From Sphingobacterium arenae (GTDB lineage: Bacteria; Bacteroidota; Bacteroidia; Sphingobacteriales; Sphingobacteriaceae), in NCBI RefSeq assembly GCF_014692505.1, contig NZ_JACNYK010000007.1, positions 1-64,000 of the forward strand: a DNA stretch of 64,000 nt. Direction: 5' to 3'. The notes below the pieces were generated by a model. The model saw only the letters and a program-made list of their open reading frames with translations, was not told where the DNA came from and searched no databases. Below are positions 1-9,072 of this stretch, piece after piece. Each line of letters opens with the position of its first letter. Positions within the stretch are counted from its first letter, which is position 1. A program made the position numbers and the translations under genes.

Positions 1-85
1 CTTCCCATTCCGAACAGAGCAGTCAAGCCCGCCAGAGCCGATGGTACTGCCGTAACAGGTGGGAGAGTAGGTCGGTGCCGATCTT
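1..85 (+). rRNA. rrf: 5S ribosomal RNA, 3' part
   Basis: The first 85 bases read as the 3' two thirds of a bacterial 5S rRNA: the conserved CCATTCCGAAC loop C segment near the start, then GCCGATGGTACTGC and GGGAGAGTAGGTCG. The 5' part lies outside the window, so an rRNA operon probably ends here. The exact mature 3' end is estimated from the family and from the terminator that follows. Confidence 0.93.
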
Positions 86-92
86 TATACAG

Positions 93-124
93 AGCCCCTG
101 CAGCATATGCAGGGGCTTTTTTTA
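93..124 (+). terminator. Rho-independent terminator of the rRNA operon
   Basis: A perfect 10-bp stem, AGCCCCTGCA paired with TGCAGGGGCT around a 5-base loop, is followed directly by a run of T. It begins only a few bases after the 5S rRNA. Confidence 0.93.
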
Positions 125-166
125 TGGCCGGATATCAAAGTTCGTTCATTACTCGCTACTAATTAT

Positions 167-174
167 TACCTTTG
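167..174 (+). promoter_or_regulatory. Bacteroidota -7 promoter element before dnaG
   Basis: TACCTTTG matches the Bacteroidota -7 consensus TAnnTTTG and lies 27 bases before the dnaG start. No clean TTTG or TTG is visible at the expected -33 spacing, so this is a half-supported promoter. Confidence 0.4.
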
Positions 175-200
175 TTTAATATCGCTTTGCCATTTTACAG

Positions 201-2186
201 ATGATAAAAAGAGAGACTATTGAGAAAGTTTTAGATGCTGCTAGAATAGAAGAAGTAGTAGGTGACTTCGTAGATTTAAAAAAGCGAGGCACTTCTTTCA
301 TTGGTAACTGTCCTTTTCATAATGAAAAAACGCCATCTTTTCATGTATCGGTAGCTAAAGGCATTTATAAATGCTTTGGTTGTGGCGCCGGGGGGGATGC
401 GTTAAAGTTTGTTATGGAGCTGGAGAAATATTCCTATCCGGAGGCAATACGTTATTTAGCTGATAAATATAGTGTTCCGGTAGAAGAGATAGAGCGTTCC
501 CCTGCCCAGCTTGCTGCTCAAGATAGACGAGAAAGCCTGTATGTGCTCAGCACATGGGCCGGTAAATATTTTAAGGAACAGCTATGGCATACGGAATCGG
601 GTCAAAGTGTAGCCTTATCTTATTTTAAAGAACGTGGATATCGAGAGGATATCATTAAGAAATTTGATTTAGGTTATTCATCGGATCAATGGTCTGCTCT
701 TGCAGATGCAGCTGCCGAAAATGGGTTTCACAAGGATTATTTAAAGGAAATCGGACTTGCTATCGAACGAGATGATGGGAGTCTATACGATCGTTTTAGA
801 GGTAGGGTCATCTTCCCTATCCATAATTTAACGGGACGAGTTATCGGTTTTGGTGGTCGTACATTGAAAACAGAAAAAACGGTTCCAAAATATGTGAACT
901 CACCTGAAAGCGATATATACCACAAATCGGATGTTCTGTATGGGCTTCATTTTGCGAAGAAAACCATCAAGGATAATGATGTATGTTATCTCGTAGAGGG
1001 GTATGCTGATGTTCTATCGATGCATCAAGCAGGAGTGGAAAATGTGGTGTCCTCTTCTGGAACTTCTTTGACTTCTGGCCAGATTCGTCTGATTTCTCGC
1101 TTTACGAATAATGTTGTTATTCTATATGATGGAGATGCAGCCGGTATTAAGGCTTCCTTGCGGGGAACAGACATGTTGCTGGAAGAGGGGCTTAATGTGA
1201 AAGTGGTGTTGTTTCCTGATGGTAATGATCCCGACTCTTATGTACAGACGTACGGATCAACCGGATTTAAGAAATATATCGCCGAGCATCAGGAAGATTT
1301 TATTTTCTATAAAACAAATATTTTATTAAAGAATACCGGTGGGGACCCGATCAAACGCGCAGAAGTCATTAGAGAAGTAATAGAGAGTATTGCTTTGATA
1401 CCTGACGAGATAAAGGTTTCCGTCTTTATCCAACAATGTTCACATTTGCTCGATATTGAAGAGCGTGTATTGCTAACCGAGTTGAATAAAATACGGATTC
1501 AGAAAGCAAAGGCACAGGATAAGAAGATACAGCAAGCATCTAAGAGCTCAAATGAGAGTAGTCCGCCAGATATGCCTCCTGCTGATTTCTTTCTGACTGA
1601 TGCAGAACGAACGAAAGAAGTTTCGTCGGAAGGAGTTACTCCTCAGACCCTTACATCAGATACCTTACAAGAAAGAGAAATCGTACGTATTTTATTAAAT
1701 TACGGTGAGGAACTTGCCGAATGGGAAGGTGACGGGGACGTTCCCATAGCGCCCTTACTTTTAAACGCTTTGGACGATGTTACTTTTGAGGATAGACCAA
1801 GTGCGTTTATTGTTAATGTTTTTAAACAAAAAGCAGAACATTTTGAAATTCCGGATGTAAAGTATTTTTTCTCACATAAAGACAGGGAAGTTCAAGATTT
1901 AGCGATCACATGTGTGGCAACGCCCTATGAACTTAGTCCAAATTGGAACGATGATAAGCGAAAAATTTATGTTCGCCAGGAGCGTGAACATCTCCGTGAA
2001 CTTACCATACAGGGTATTTACCGTATAAAAAAGCGAAAGATTGAAAAGGAGATGATCAAAATCCGAGAGGAATTAAAGATAATCGATGTCGGAGAAAATA
2101 TGGAGATATTATTAGCTAAATATCAAAAGCTGAAAGAAGCAGAGAAGACGTTAGGAGAGTTTTTGGGAAATATTGTCGTGAAATAG
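201..2186 (+). CDS. dnaG: DNA primase
   Basis: Synthesises the RNA primers for replication at the fork, working with the replicative helicase. The N-terminal CHC2 zinc finger is intact (C37, H40, C58, C61). The Toprim catalytic core follows, with VEGYAD (E266) and YDGDAAG (D310, D312) around residues 260-320. The 661-residue length fits the family. A low-complexity, Ser/Pro-rich linker around residues 450-490 separates the core from a helical C-terminal domain expected to bind the helicase. The ATG at 201 is the first start in frame. It is the first gene after the rRNA terminator and stands alone. Confidence 0.97.
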   Translation: MIKRETIEKVLDAARIEEVVGDFVDLKKRGTSFIGNCPFHNEKTPSFHVSVAKGIYKCFGCGAGGDALKFVMELEKYSYPEAIRYLADKYSVPVEEIERSPAQLAAQDRRESLYVLSTWAGKYFKEQLWHTESGQSVALSYFKERGYREDIIKKFDLGYSSDQWSALADAAAENGFHKDYLKEIGLAIERDDGSLYDRFRGRVIFPIHNLTGRVIGFGGRTLKTEKTVPKYVNSPESDIYHKSDVLYGLHFAKKTIKDNDVCYLVEGYADVLSMHQAGVENVVSSSGTSLTSGQIRLISRFTNNVVILYDGDAAGIKASLRGTDMLLEEGLNVKVVLFPDGNDPDSYVQTYGSTGFKKYIAEHQEDFIFYKTNILLKNTGGDPIKRAEVIREVIESIALIPDEIKVSVFIQQCSHLLDIEERVLLTELNKIRIQKAKAQDKKIQQASKSSNESSPPDMPPADFFLTDAERTKEVSSEGVTPQTLTSDTLQEREIVRILLNYGEELAEWEGDGDVPIAPLLLNALDDVTFEDRPSAFIVNVFKQKAEHFEIPDVKYFFSHKDREVQDLAITCVATPYELSPNWNDDKRKIYVRQEREHLRELTIQGIYRIKKRKIEKEMIKIREELKIIDVGENMEILLAKYQKLKEAEKTLGEFLGNIVVK

Positions 2187-2244
2187 GTGTGTGAATGATG
2201 TTGTCATTTTATTTCTGTAAATTTGCCTCGCAAACACGCGAAAG

Positions 2245-3315
2245 ATGAAATTGAATATACATAACATGCTGGTCTTTGTTGCATCTGTTGCACTACTATT
2301 GGCCGGATGTAAATCACAGAAGGGAAAATTTGAATTTTTATCACCAAAATCTGGTGAAACGCTTATTTTAGGAGAAAAAGTAGCAGTACGCATGCAGTTT
2401 CCAGACAGTACACTTGATTCTGTTGTGTATTCATTAGACGGGGAGATTATTGAAAGAAAGAAGGATACAACGGAACTCCTACTAGACACCGAATCTATCG
2501 GTCTTGGAGCACGTAACCTCGTAGCCAAACTCTACCGGGAGGGAAAAGAGGAGGTGGCCTTTAGTAATGTGATCATTTTACCGGAATCGCCTCGTCAATA
2601 TACATTCGAGGTGGTGAATGAATATCCGCATGATACAACGGCGTTTACGCAGGGGCTGGAATTTGAAAATGGTTTTTTGTATGAATCCACCGGTGCGGGG
2701 AACGATTTGATAACGTCTTTAAGAAAAGTAGAACTTACTACGGGAAGGGTTATTCAGAAAAGAGAAATTACAGGGAGTGATGCATCTGGTGAACCTTACT
2801 TCGGTGAGGGAATGACTATTGTTGGAGATAAAATTGTAATGCTAACCTGGCGGAATAAGTTGGGATATGTATTTAATAAAGAAACGTTCGAGCAGGTTGG
2901 AACATTTAATTATCAACAAAGTACGCAGGGTTGGGGATTGTGTTATGATGGGAAGCGGCTTATTAAAACAGATAGTTCCAACAAATTATATTTTCTAGAT
3001 CCTAACACCTATCAAGAATTGGGGTTTATCCCCGTGTATGATCACAATGGGGCAGTTGATTATATTAATGAATTGGAACATATCGACGGGAAAGTATATG
3101 CCAATATATATGGAAAGGATATTGTCGTTATTATTAACCCTGAAACAGGTGCCGTAGAAGGACAAATAAATTTTGTAGGTCTGTATAAAAATGCCAAGAG
3201 AAACGCGGTAGATGAAGAAATGAACGGGATTGCCTATGATAAAGTGAGCAAGCGATTCTTCGTTACAGGCAAACAATGGAATAAGCTCTACGAGGTAAAA
3301 GTAGTAGAACGTTAA
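2245..3315 (+). CDS. Glutaminyl-peptide cyclotransferase (plant type), lipoprotein
   Basis: Expected to cyclise N-terminal glutamine of exported proteins or peptides to pyroglutamate. Residues 1-21 form a lipoprotein signal with the lipobox LLAGC, so the mature protein is probably anchored in the envelope. Residues 28-115 look like an Ig-like beta domain. From about 118 the sequence matches the five-bladed beta-propeller glutamine cyclotransferase family (YPHDTTAFTQGLEF, FGEGMTIVGDKI, LTWRNK, GWGLCYDG, INELEHIDGKVYANI, NGIAYD). The N-terminal Ig-like domain is an addition seen in Bacteroidota versions. It lies between dnaG and ruvX with short gaps and may be cotranscribed with ruvX. Confidence 0.88.
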   Translation: MKLNIHNMLVFVASVALLLAGCKSQKGKFEFLSPKSGETLILGEKVAVRMQFPDSTLDSVVYSLDGEIIERKKDTTELLLDTESIGLGARNLVAKLYREGKEEVAFSNVIILPESPRQYTFEVVNEYPHDTTAFTQGLEFENGFLYESTGAGNDLITSLRKVELTTGRVIQKREITGSDASGEPYFGEGMTIVGDKIVMLTWRNKLGYVFNKETFEQVGTFNYQQSTQGWGLCYDGKRLIKTDSSNKLYFLDPNTYQELGFIPVYDHNGAVDYINELEHIDGKVYANIYGKDIVVIINPETGAVEGQINFVGLYKNAKRNAVDEEMNGIAYDKVSKRFFVTGKQWNKLYEVKVVER

Positions 3316-3369
3316 GAAAGTGAAAGCTGGTGTTGACTAGTATTCGTATGTTTGTGCAAACTGACACAT

Positions 3370-3783
3370 ATGCGCGTTATGGCTTTTGATTACGGGACGA
3401 AGCGGATAGGCATTGCGGTTACCGACCCCATGCAGCTTATCGCAACGTCTCTAACGACTATCCATCCGAAGGAGATTTGGACATTTTTAGCGGATTATCT
3501 TTTAAAAGAAGGTGTAGAAACATTTGTCGTGGGTAAGCCCTTACAGATGGATGGAACAGCATCTCAATCTGCACAGCATATTGTTGGTTTTATGCGAAAG
3601 TTGAAGAAGACTTATCCTCGTATCCCGATTGTCGAAATCGATGAGCGTTTTACATCTAAAATGGCTTCTAGCATTATTGCTCAAAGTGGTATGAAAAAAA
3701 ATAAACGACAGGAAAAGGGGTTGGTCGATGCTGTATCAGCAACTATCATTCTACAAACTTACATGGATTCCAAAGCATTTTAA
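3370..3783 (+). CDS. ruvX: Putative pre-16S rRNA nuclease / Holliday junction resolvase-like YqgF
   Basis: YqgF/RuvX family, RNase H fold, implicated in trimming the 5' end of 16S rRNA. The start MRVMAFDYGTKRIGIAVTDP carries the family motif DYGTKRIG. The second acidic site (VEIDERFTS) and the C-terminal D in VDAVSA complete the expected active-site set. The ATG at 3370 is preferred over an upstream alternative at 3352 because the conserved beta strand begins three residues after it. The 137-residue length is normal. The next gene, ybeY, is another 16S rRNA maturation factor and starts 4 bases after this stop, so the two are probably cotranscribed. Confidence 0.93.
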   Translation: MRVMAFDYGTKRIGIAVTDPMQLIATSLTTIHPKEIWTFLADYLLKEGVETFVVGKPLQMDGTASQSAQHIVGFMRKLKKTYPRIPIVEIDERFTSKMASSIIAQSGMKKNKRQEKGLVDAVSATIILQTYMDSKAF

Positions 3784-3787
3784 TACG

Positions 3788-4222
3788 ATGGCGTTAAAAG
3801 ATATTTCATTTTTCACCGAAGACACGGATTATAAAATTAAGGATAAACAAAAAATAAGGCAGTGGGTGGGTGCCACGGTGACCGCGGAGGGCTTTGATCG
3901 AATCGGCGAATTGAATTTGATTTTCTGCTCAGATACTTATTTGTTAGCGATTAATAAACAATATCTGCGTCACGATACATACACGGATATTGTGACATTT
4001 GATTCTTCAGAAGAAGATCATGTTATTGCGGGCGATATTTTTATATCCGTAGAAAGAACAACAGAAAATGCGTTGAAGTTTGGCGTCTCAGAACGGGATG
4101 AGCTGCATCGTGTGATTATTCATGGTATATTGCACCTTTGTGGATATCTGGATAAGAAAAAGGAAGATAAAGAATTGATGACCGCGAGGGAGAACGAATA
4201 TTTGAGCAAACGCGCGTTTTAA
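3788..4222 (+). CDS. ybeY: Endoribonuclease / rRNA maturation factor YbeY
   Basis: UPF0054 family metalloprotein needed for 16S rRNA 3' end processing and ribosome quality control. The metal-binding segment reads HGILHLCGYLDK. The canonical motif is HGxLHLxGYDH, so the third histidine is missing at its usual place, as in other Bacteroidota members where KDK stands there. The upstream YTDIVTFD segment is conserved. The ATG at 3788 lies 4 bases after the ruvX stop; upstream in-frame codons overlap ruvX and are not needed. The length (144 aa) is normal. A strong two-way terminator follows. Confidence 0.93.
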   Translation: MALKDISFFTEDTDYKIKDKQKIRQWVGATVTAEGFDRIGELNLIFCSDTYLLAINKQYLRHDTYTDIVTFDSSEEDHVIAGDIFISVERTTENALKFGVSERDELHRVIIHGILHLCGYLDKKKEDKELMTARENEYLSKRAF

Positions 4223-4223
4223 T

Positions 4224-4267
4224 AAGGATAAAAAAGGGAAATCGTTAGATTTCCCTTTTTTATCCTT
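4224..4267. terminator. Two-way terminator between ybeY and ndk
   Basis: A perfect 20-bp stem around a 4-base loop (GTTA), with left arm 4224-4243 and right arm 4248-4267. Runs of A and T within the arms let it act on both strands. It separates the convergent genes ybeY and ndk. Confidence 0.93.
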
Positions 4268-4279
4268 ATATACCGAACT

Positions 4280-4699
4280 TTAAAATTTCTCGAACTGAGA
4301 GAAAAAGAAACCACCTTCAATTTCTGCATTTTCGTCTGAATCCGATCCATGAACAGCATTAGCTTCGATGGATTTAGCATATTTATTACGAATAGTTCCT
4401 TCCGCTGCCTCAGACGGATTTGTCGCACCGATTAATTTGCGAAAGTCCTCAACCGCATTGTCTTTTTCTAAAATAGCAGCTACGATTGGCCCCGAAGTCA
4501 TAAAGTTGACTAAATCACCATAAAAAGGTCTTTCTTTATGTACAGCATAAAAATTTCCGGCAGTTTCTTTTGTAAGCTGTATGTATTTCATAGCGACGAT
4601 TTTGAAGCCGTCTGCGATTATATCATTTAAGATAGCACCGATGTGACCATTTGCTACGGAGTCTGGTTTAATCATCGTAAAAGTTTTATTTGTTGCCAT
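4280..4699 (-). CDS. ndk: Nucleoside diphosphate kinase
   Basis: Transfers the gamma-phosphate between nucleoside triphosphates and diphosphates via a phosphohistidine. The family signature NAVHGSDS with the catalytic His is intact. The N-terminal TFTMIKPD and the segment ERPFYGDLVNFMTSGP are typical. The 139-residue length is normal. The gene is convergent with ybeY and transcribed alone. Its upstream region carries a -7 element and a perfect palindrome. Confidence 0.97.
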   Translation of the reverse strand: MATNKTFTMIKPDSVANGHIGAILNDIIADGFKIVAMKYIQLTKETAGNFYAVHKERPFYGDLVNFMTSGPIVAAILEKDNAVEDFRKLIGATNPSEAAEGTIRNKYAKSIEANAVHGSDSDENAEIEGGFFFSQFEKF

Positions 4700-4719
4700 A
4701 TTGATAAATTTTTTTTGTG

Positions 4720-4754
4720 CAAAATTACATAAAAAGCTTTGTATTCGCGAATAC
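4720..4754 (-). promoter_or_regulatory. ndk promoter region with a 14-bp perfect palindrome
   Basis: On the minus strand TAATTTTG (4727-4720) fits the -7 consensus TAnnTTTG and ends about 20 bases before the ndk ATG. GTATTCGCGAATAC at 4741-4754 is a perfect palindrome that would cover the -33 region. No good -33 TTTG is seen at standard spacing. The palindrome is a possible operator for ndk, or for the divergent MarR gene 175 bases away. Confidence 0.45.
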
Positions 4755-4864
4755 CAATAAGATCCGTTTGCGCGGATTTCTTCTGTCTTGAAAAGTTCTT
4801 GCAGGGTAGAAGGAACATCGGGGTTAGTAAAAGATATAAAACAGCAAAAATATAGACTGAAAAA

Positions 4865-4908
4865 TTTGTTTTATCCAAGAGTTTTATTATATTTGTTATG
4901 CTCGCATA
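4865..4908 (+). promoter_or_regulatory. Promoter of the marR-fad operon with a palindrome at the start site
   Basis: TTTG (4865-4868), a 19-base spacer and TATATTTG (4888-4895) match the Bacteroidota housekeeping promoter exactly. The predicted transcription start falls near 4901. There TATGC-TC-GCATA (4897-4908) forms a near-palindrome that could let the MarR protein repress its own operon. The operator reading is inference. Confidence 0.7.
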
Positions 4909-4928
4909 GTAAATATATAAATCGAATT

Positions 4929-5417
4929 ATGTCTCAAGACAATACTATAGACTACTTTCTGAAAACCTGTTGGCAGACGGTAGCTAACAAGTACAACATC
5001 ATTGCTTCGCAGTTTGGATTCACGCAGGCTACTGGCTATATTTTAATCAATATACATAAGGAAGGAACCTCGGTTTCGCAAATTGCAAATGCTACCGGTG
5101 TAAAAACAACATCGTTGTCTCGAGTATTAAACAATTTAGAGACGTTAGGGTTTATCTATAGGGAGGTAAATGCATCCGATAAGCGTTCGGTAAAGGTCTA
5201 CTTGACGCCATTGGGTGTGGAGAAGCGAAAGTTAGCGAAAGACGTTGTTCGGAGCTTTAATGAATTTTTAGAGTCTCAGATTCCCGAAGAGGAGCGAATG
5301 CAGTTGATTCGAACGTTACAAAAGATCAATACATTGACGGCAAGTTATCAATTGCAACAAGAAGTACGGGTAGAGAAAAAGGCTGAGGGAGTGCGGGACG
5401 TCGGTATTAGAAAATAG
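4929..5417 (+). CDS. MarR family transcriptional regulator, likely regulator of the fad operon
   Basis: A winged-helix repressor-type protein of 162 residues. The helix-turn-helix is seen in TSVSQIANATGVKTTSLSRV followed by the wing (YREVNASDKRSVKVYLT), which includes the D-x-R-S/V pattern of MarR proteins. The ATG at 4929 is chosen because it begins the conserved N-terminal helix (MSQDNTIDYFLKTC) and sits 34 bases after a consensus promoter; an upstream in-frame start at 4788 precedes that promoter. It lies 31 bases before the beta-oxidation genes in the same direction, so it probably senses an acyl-CoA or related ligand. In Bacillus the similar operon is governed by a TetR-type FadR instead. 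Confidence 0.88.
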   Translation: MSQDNTIDYFLKTCWQTVANKYNIIASQFGFTQATGYILINIHKEGTSVSQIANATGVKTTSLSRVLNNLETLGFIYREVNASDKRSVKVYLTPLGVEKRKLAKDVVRSFNEFLESQIPEEERMQLIRTLQKINTLTASYQLQQEVRVEKKAEGVRDVGIRK

Positions 5418-5448
5418 TTGTGAGACATTTGTACTAAAACGTAACAGA

Positions 5449-7875
5449 ATGGATAAACATATTAAGAAAGTAGCCGTTTTAGGTTCGGGGGTGATGGGTT
5501 CGAGGATAGCCTGTCACTTTGCGAATGTTGGTATTGAGGTACTCTTGTTGGATATTGTGCCAAGGGAGCTGTTACCACAGGAAGAAGCTAAAGGATTAAC
5601 ATTAGAAAGTCCGGTCGTTCGAAATCGGATAGTGAACAATTCTTTGGATACGGCGTTGAAAACCAATCCGTCACCCATTTATAGCAAACACTATGTAAAG
5701 CGTATACATACCGGAAATTTTGAAGATGATATGCCCGCTATTGCAACGTGTGATTGGGTTATTGAGGTGGTTGTCGAACGATTAGATATAAAAAAAACTG
5801 TTTTTGAACAGGTAGAAGAACACAGGAAGACAGGTACGCTCATTACATCGAATACTTCCGGAATCCCCATTCATTTGATGACAGAGGGGAGATCAGATGA
5901 TTTTAAAGCGCATTTTTGTGGAACGCATTTTTTCAATCCGCCACGTTATCTGGAGTTGCTGGAAATTATTCCAACTGCTGATACCGAACCGGAGGTCATC
6001 GATTTTCTATTGCATTTTGGAGACAAAATGTTAGGTAAAACCGTGGTGTTATGTAAAGATACGCCAGCTTTTATTGGAAACCGTGTTGGGGTATACTCCA
6101 TGTTAGCGCTGACACATCTGGTCGAGCAGATGGGGCTATCGGTTGAGGAGGTTGATAAATATACGGGACCGGCTATGGGACATCCAAAATCGGCCACCTT
6201 TCGGACAGCAGATGTCGTGGGATTGGATACATTAGTCAATGTAGCGCAGGGGTTGACACAAAACGTACCTAACGACGAGGCAAAGGAAGTTTTTCAGTTG
6301 CCGTCATATATCACCAAAATGGTAGCGAACAAATGGCTGGGTGAAAAATCGAAACAAGGCTTTTATAAAAAGGTAAAAGACGAGAAGGGTAATTCGGTCA
6401 TTCTTGCACTCGACCTAAAGACACTGGAATATAAAGAACAAGAGAAAGTTAAATCGGCAACCCTTGAGGCAACTAAGCCTGTAGAAGATATCCGTAAACG
6501 GATGAAAGTTTATGAGCAAGGTACCGATAAAGCCGGTACATTATTCCGTGCCATGCATTATCCATTATTCGAATATGTCTCCCGTCGTATTCCAGAAATT
6601 ACCGATGACTTTTATCGGATAGATGACGCGATGCGTGCGGGATTCGGTTGGGAACTGGGGCCGTTTGAGGTGTGGGATGCACTGGGCGTGCGGGAAACAA
6701 TTGATCATATTCGGACAGAAGAGAAAAGGTTACCGGGACAGCAAGGTGACGTAGCACAGTGGGTACATGATATGCTGGAAGCCGGACACGACTCTTTCTA
6801 TAAAGTGCAAGATGGTGTAAGGCATTATTACGATATAGGTTCGAAATCCTATAAACCGATTCCAGGAACCGAAGATTTAATCATTTTAGACCATATTCGG
6901 GACACAAAAACCATTTGGAAAAATTCTGGGGTAACTATTACGGATTTGGGTGATGGTATCCTCAATTGTGAGTTTCATACCAAGATGAACACTATTGGTG
7001 GGGATGTTATCCAGGGCATCAATAAAGCGATTGATTTAGCGGAAAAGGACTACCGAGGTCTTGTTATTACGAACGATGGTAAAAATTTCTCAGCGGGAGC
7101 TAATATCGGGATGATTTTCATGATGGCGGTCGAGCAGGATTATGATGAGCTGAATACAGCGGTGCGTATGTTCCAAAATACGGCCATGCGGATTCGCTAT
7201 TCATCTATTCCCGTTGTCGTCGCCCCATTCCAATTGACGTTAGGTGGTGGTTGTGAGTTTTCGATGCACGCCGACTTCGTACAATTGCATGCGGAGACGT
7301 ATATGGGGTTAGTAGAATTTGGCGTTGGTGTTATTCCAGGTGGAGGTGGCTCCAAGGAGTTTGCTCTTCGCGCCTCGGATGAATATAAACCCGATCAAAT
7401 TGTACAGAACACGTTAAAAGATCGCTTCTTAACGATAGGACAGGCGAAGGTGTCAACTTCTGCTGTAGAAGCTGCAGAACTTGGCTATTTGAAAGAAGGC
7501 AAATATGCCATTACGATGAATCGTAAGCGGTTGCTAGCGGATGCGAAGTCAAAAGCGTTGGAACTCGCTCATGCAGGGTACATACAGCCCGCTCCACGAA
7601 CGGATATTAAAGTGCTCGGAAATCAAGGATTAGGAATAGTTTATGTGGGAGCCTCTTCCATGCGGGAAGGGAATTATATCTCCGACCATGATAAGAAGAT
7701 CTCCGAGAAATTGGGGTGGGTGATGTGTGGGGGCAACCTGTCAGAACCTACCGAAGTCTCCGAGCAATACCTACTCGATATAGAACGGAAAGCGTTTTTG
7801 GAATTATGTGCGGAGCGTAAAACATTGGAAAGAATACAACATATGTTGACGAAAGGGAAACCTCTTAGAAATTAA
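5449..7875 (+). CDS. fadN: 3-hydroxyacyl-CoA dehydrogenase / enoyl-CoA hydratase (FadN type)
   Basis: A bifunctional beta-oxidation enzyme. The NAD-binding dehydrogenase comes first (VLGSGVMGSRIACHFANVG, a GxGxxG Rossmann motif at residues 12-17), with the catalytic segment GTHFFNPPRYLELLEII and C-terminal 3HCDH domains to about residue 450. The crotonase domain follows (LNCEFHTKMNTIGG, FSAGANI, LGGGCEFSMHADFVQ, GVIPGGGG). This domain order is the reverse of E. coli FadB and matches B. subtilis FadN; the 808 residues are also close. It is the first structural gene of a three-gene operon with thiolase and acyl-CoA dehydrogenase. Confidence 0.94.
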   Translation: MDKHIKKVAVLGSGVMGSRIACHFANVGIEVLLLDIVPRELLPQEEAKGLTLESPVVRNRIVNNSLDTALKTNPSPIYSKHYVKRIHTGNFEDDMPAIATCDWVIEVVVERLDIKKTVFEQVEEHRKTGTLITSNTSGIPIHLMTEGRSDDFKAHFCGTHFFNPPRYLELLEIIPTADTEPEVIDFLLHFGDKMLGKTVVLCKDTPAFIGNRVGVYSMLALTHLVEQMGLSVEEVDKYTGPAMGHPKSATFRTADVVGLDTLVNVAQGLTQNVPNDEAKEVFQLPSYITKMVANKWLGEKSKQGFYKKVKDEKGNSVILALDLKTLEYKEQEKVKSATLEATKPVEDIRKRMKVYEQGTDKAGTLFRAMHYPLFEYVSRRIPEITDDFYRIDDAMRAGFGWELGPFEVWDALGVRETIDHIRTEEKRLPGQQGDVAQWVHDMLEAGHDSFYKVQDGVRHYYDIGSKSYKPIPGTEDLIILDHIRDTKTIWKNSGVTITDLGDGILNCEFHTKMNTIGGDVIQGINKAIDLAEKDYRGLVITNDGKNFSAGANIGMIFMMAVEQDYDELNTAVRMFQNTAMRIRYSSIPVVVAPFQLTLGGGCEFSMHADFVQLHAETYMGLVEFGVGVIPGGGGSKEFALRASDEYKPDQIVQNTLKDRFLTIGQAKVSTSAVEAAELGYLKEGKYAITMNRKRLLADAKSKALELAHAGYIQPAPRTDIKVLGNQGLGIVYVGASSMREGNYISDHDKKISEKLGWVMCGGNLSEPTEVSEQYLLDIERKAFLELCAERKTLERIQHMLTKGKPLRN

Positions 7876-7882
7876 TGAAAAC

Positions 7883-9058
7883 ATGGAAGCATACATTATA
7901 GCAGGATACCGTACAGCAGTAGGGAAGGCTCCGAGAGGGAGTTTTCGTTTCATGCGTGCAGACGATCTAGCGGCCGAAGTTATTAAGCACATGGTGACAA
8001 CTATGCCGCAATTGGATGTGGCGAAAATTGATGACGTCATTGTAGGCAATGCTATGCCAGAGGCAGAACAGGGATTAAATGTTGGGCGGTTGATTTCGTT
8101 GATGGGTTTGGATACCGACAAAGTCCCCGGCGTCACGGTAAATCGTTACTGTGCATCTGGTCTAGAAACCATTGCAACGGCTGCAGCGAAGATTAAGTCC
8201 GGGATGGCCGATTGTATTATTGCCGGTGGAGTAGAAGTTATGTCGGGAATGCCGTTTGGCGGTTGGAAAATTGTACCAAATCCGGTGGTAGCGAAAGACC
8301 ATCCCGATTGGTATTGGGGGATGGGACTAACGGCGGAAGCGGTAGCGAAAGAATATCATGTTTCGCGTGAAGATCAAGATGCCTTTGCACTTCGATCGCA
8401 CCAAAAAGCAATCGCTGCGATAGAAAACGGTCATTTAAAAGACGGAGTTGTGCCGATTAAAGTTACCGAAAACTACCTAAAGGATAATAAAATTGCGACA
8501 CGCGAATATGTCGTGGATACAGATGAAGGACCAAGACCGGATTCTTCTGCGGCGGCGTTAGCAAAGCTAAAACCAGTCTTTGCAGCAGACGGTTGTGTTA
8601 CAGCGGGAAATTCGTCACAAACATCCGACGGGGCGGCCTTTGTTTTGATTGTATCAGAAAAAATGTTGAAGGAATTGAATGTTAAACCGATAGCACGTTT
8701 GGTGAGTTATGCGGTAGCAGGAGTACCGCCGCGGATTATGGGAATAGGTCCAATATTCGCGATCCCAAAAGCGCTGGAAATGGCAGGACTACAAAAAGAA
8801 GATATAGACCTTATCGAATTGAACGAAGCTTTTGCTTCACAATCCCTGGCCGTTATCCGTGAATTGGGGTTAGATGAAGAAAAAGTGAACGTCAATGGTG
8901 GGGCAATTGCTTTAGGGCATCCCTTAGGCTGTACAGGGGCTAAATTGACCGTACAAATCTTGAACGAGTTAAGGCGTCGTGAGAAAAAATACGGTATGGT
9001 GACGATGTGTGTAGGAACGGGACAAGGTGCAGCGGGAATCTTTGAGATGTTAGATTAA
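7883..9058 (+). CDS. fadA: Acetyl-CoA acyltransferase (thiolase, FadA type)
   Basis: Cleaves 3-ketoacyl-CoA to acetyl-CoA and a shortened acyl-CoA. The nucleophilic cysteine lies in VNRYCASGLETI. The second active site (NEAFASQS) and the C-terminal GGAIALGHPLGCTGA and CVGTGQGAAG motifs with His and Cys are intact. Its 391 residues match the family. It starts 8 bases after fadN and ends 15 bases before fadE, so it belongs to the same transcript. Confidence 0.96.
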   Translation: MEAYIIAGYRTAVGKAPRGSFRFMRADDLAAEVIKHMVTTMPQLDVAKIDDVIVGNAMPEAEQGLNVGRLISLMGLDTDKVPGVTVNRYCASGLETIATAAAKIKSGMADCIIAGGVEVMSGMPFGGWKIVPNPVVAKDHPDWYWGMGLTAEAVAKEYHVSREDQDAFALRSHQKAIAAIENGHLKDGVVPIKVTENYLKDNKIATREYVVDTDEGPRPDSSAAALAKLKPVFAADGCVTAGNSSQTSDGAAFVLIVSEKMLKELNVKPIARLVSYAVAGVPPRIMGIGPIFAIPKALEMAGLQKEDIDLIELNEAFASQSLAVIRELGLDEEKVNVNGGAIALGHPLGCTGAKLTVQILNELRRREKKYGMVTMCVGTGQGAAGIFEMLD

Positions 9059-9072
9059 GGAATATATAAACA

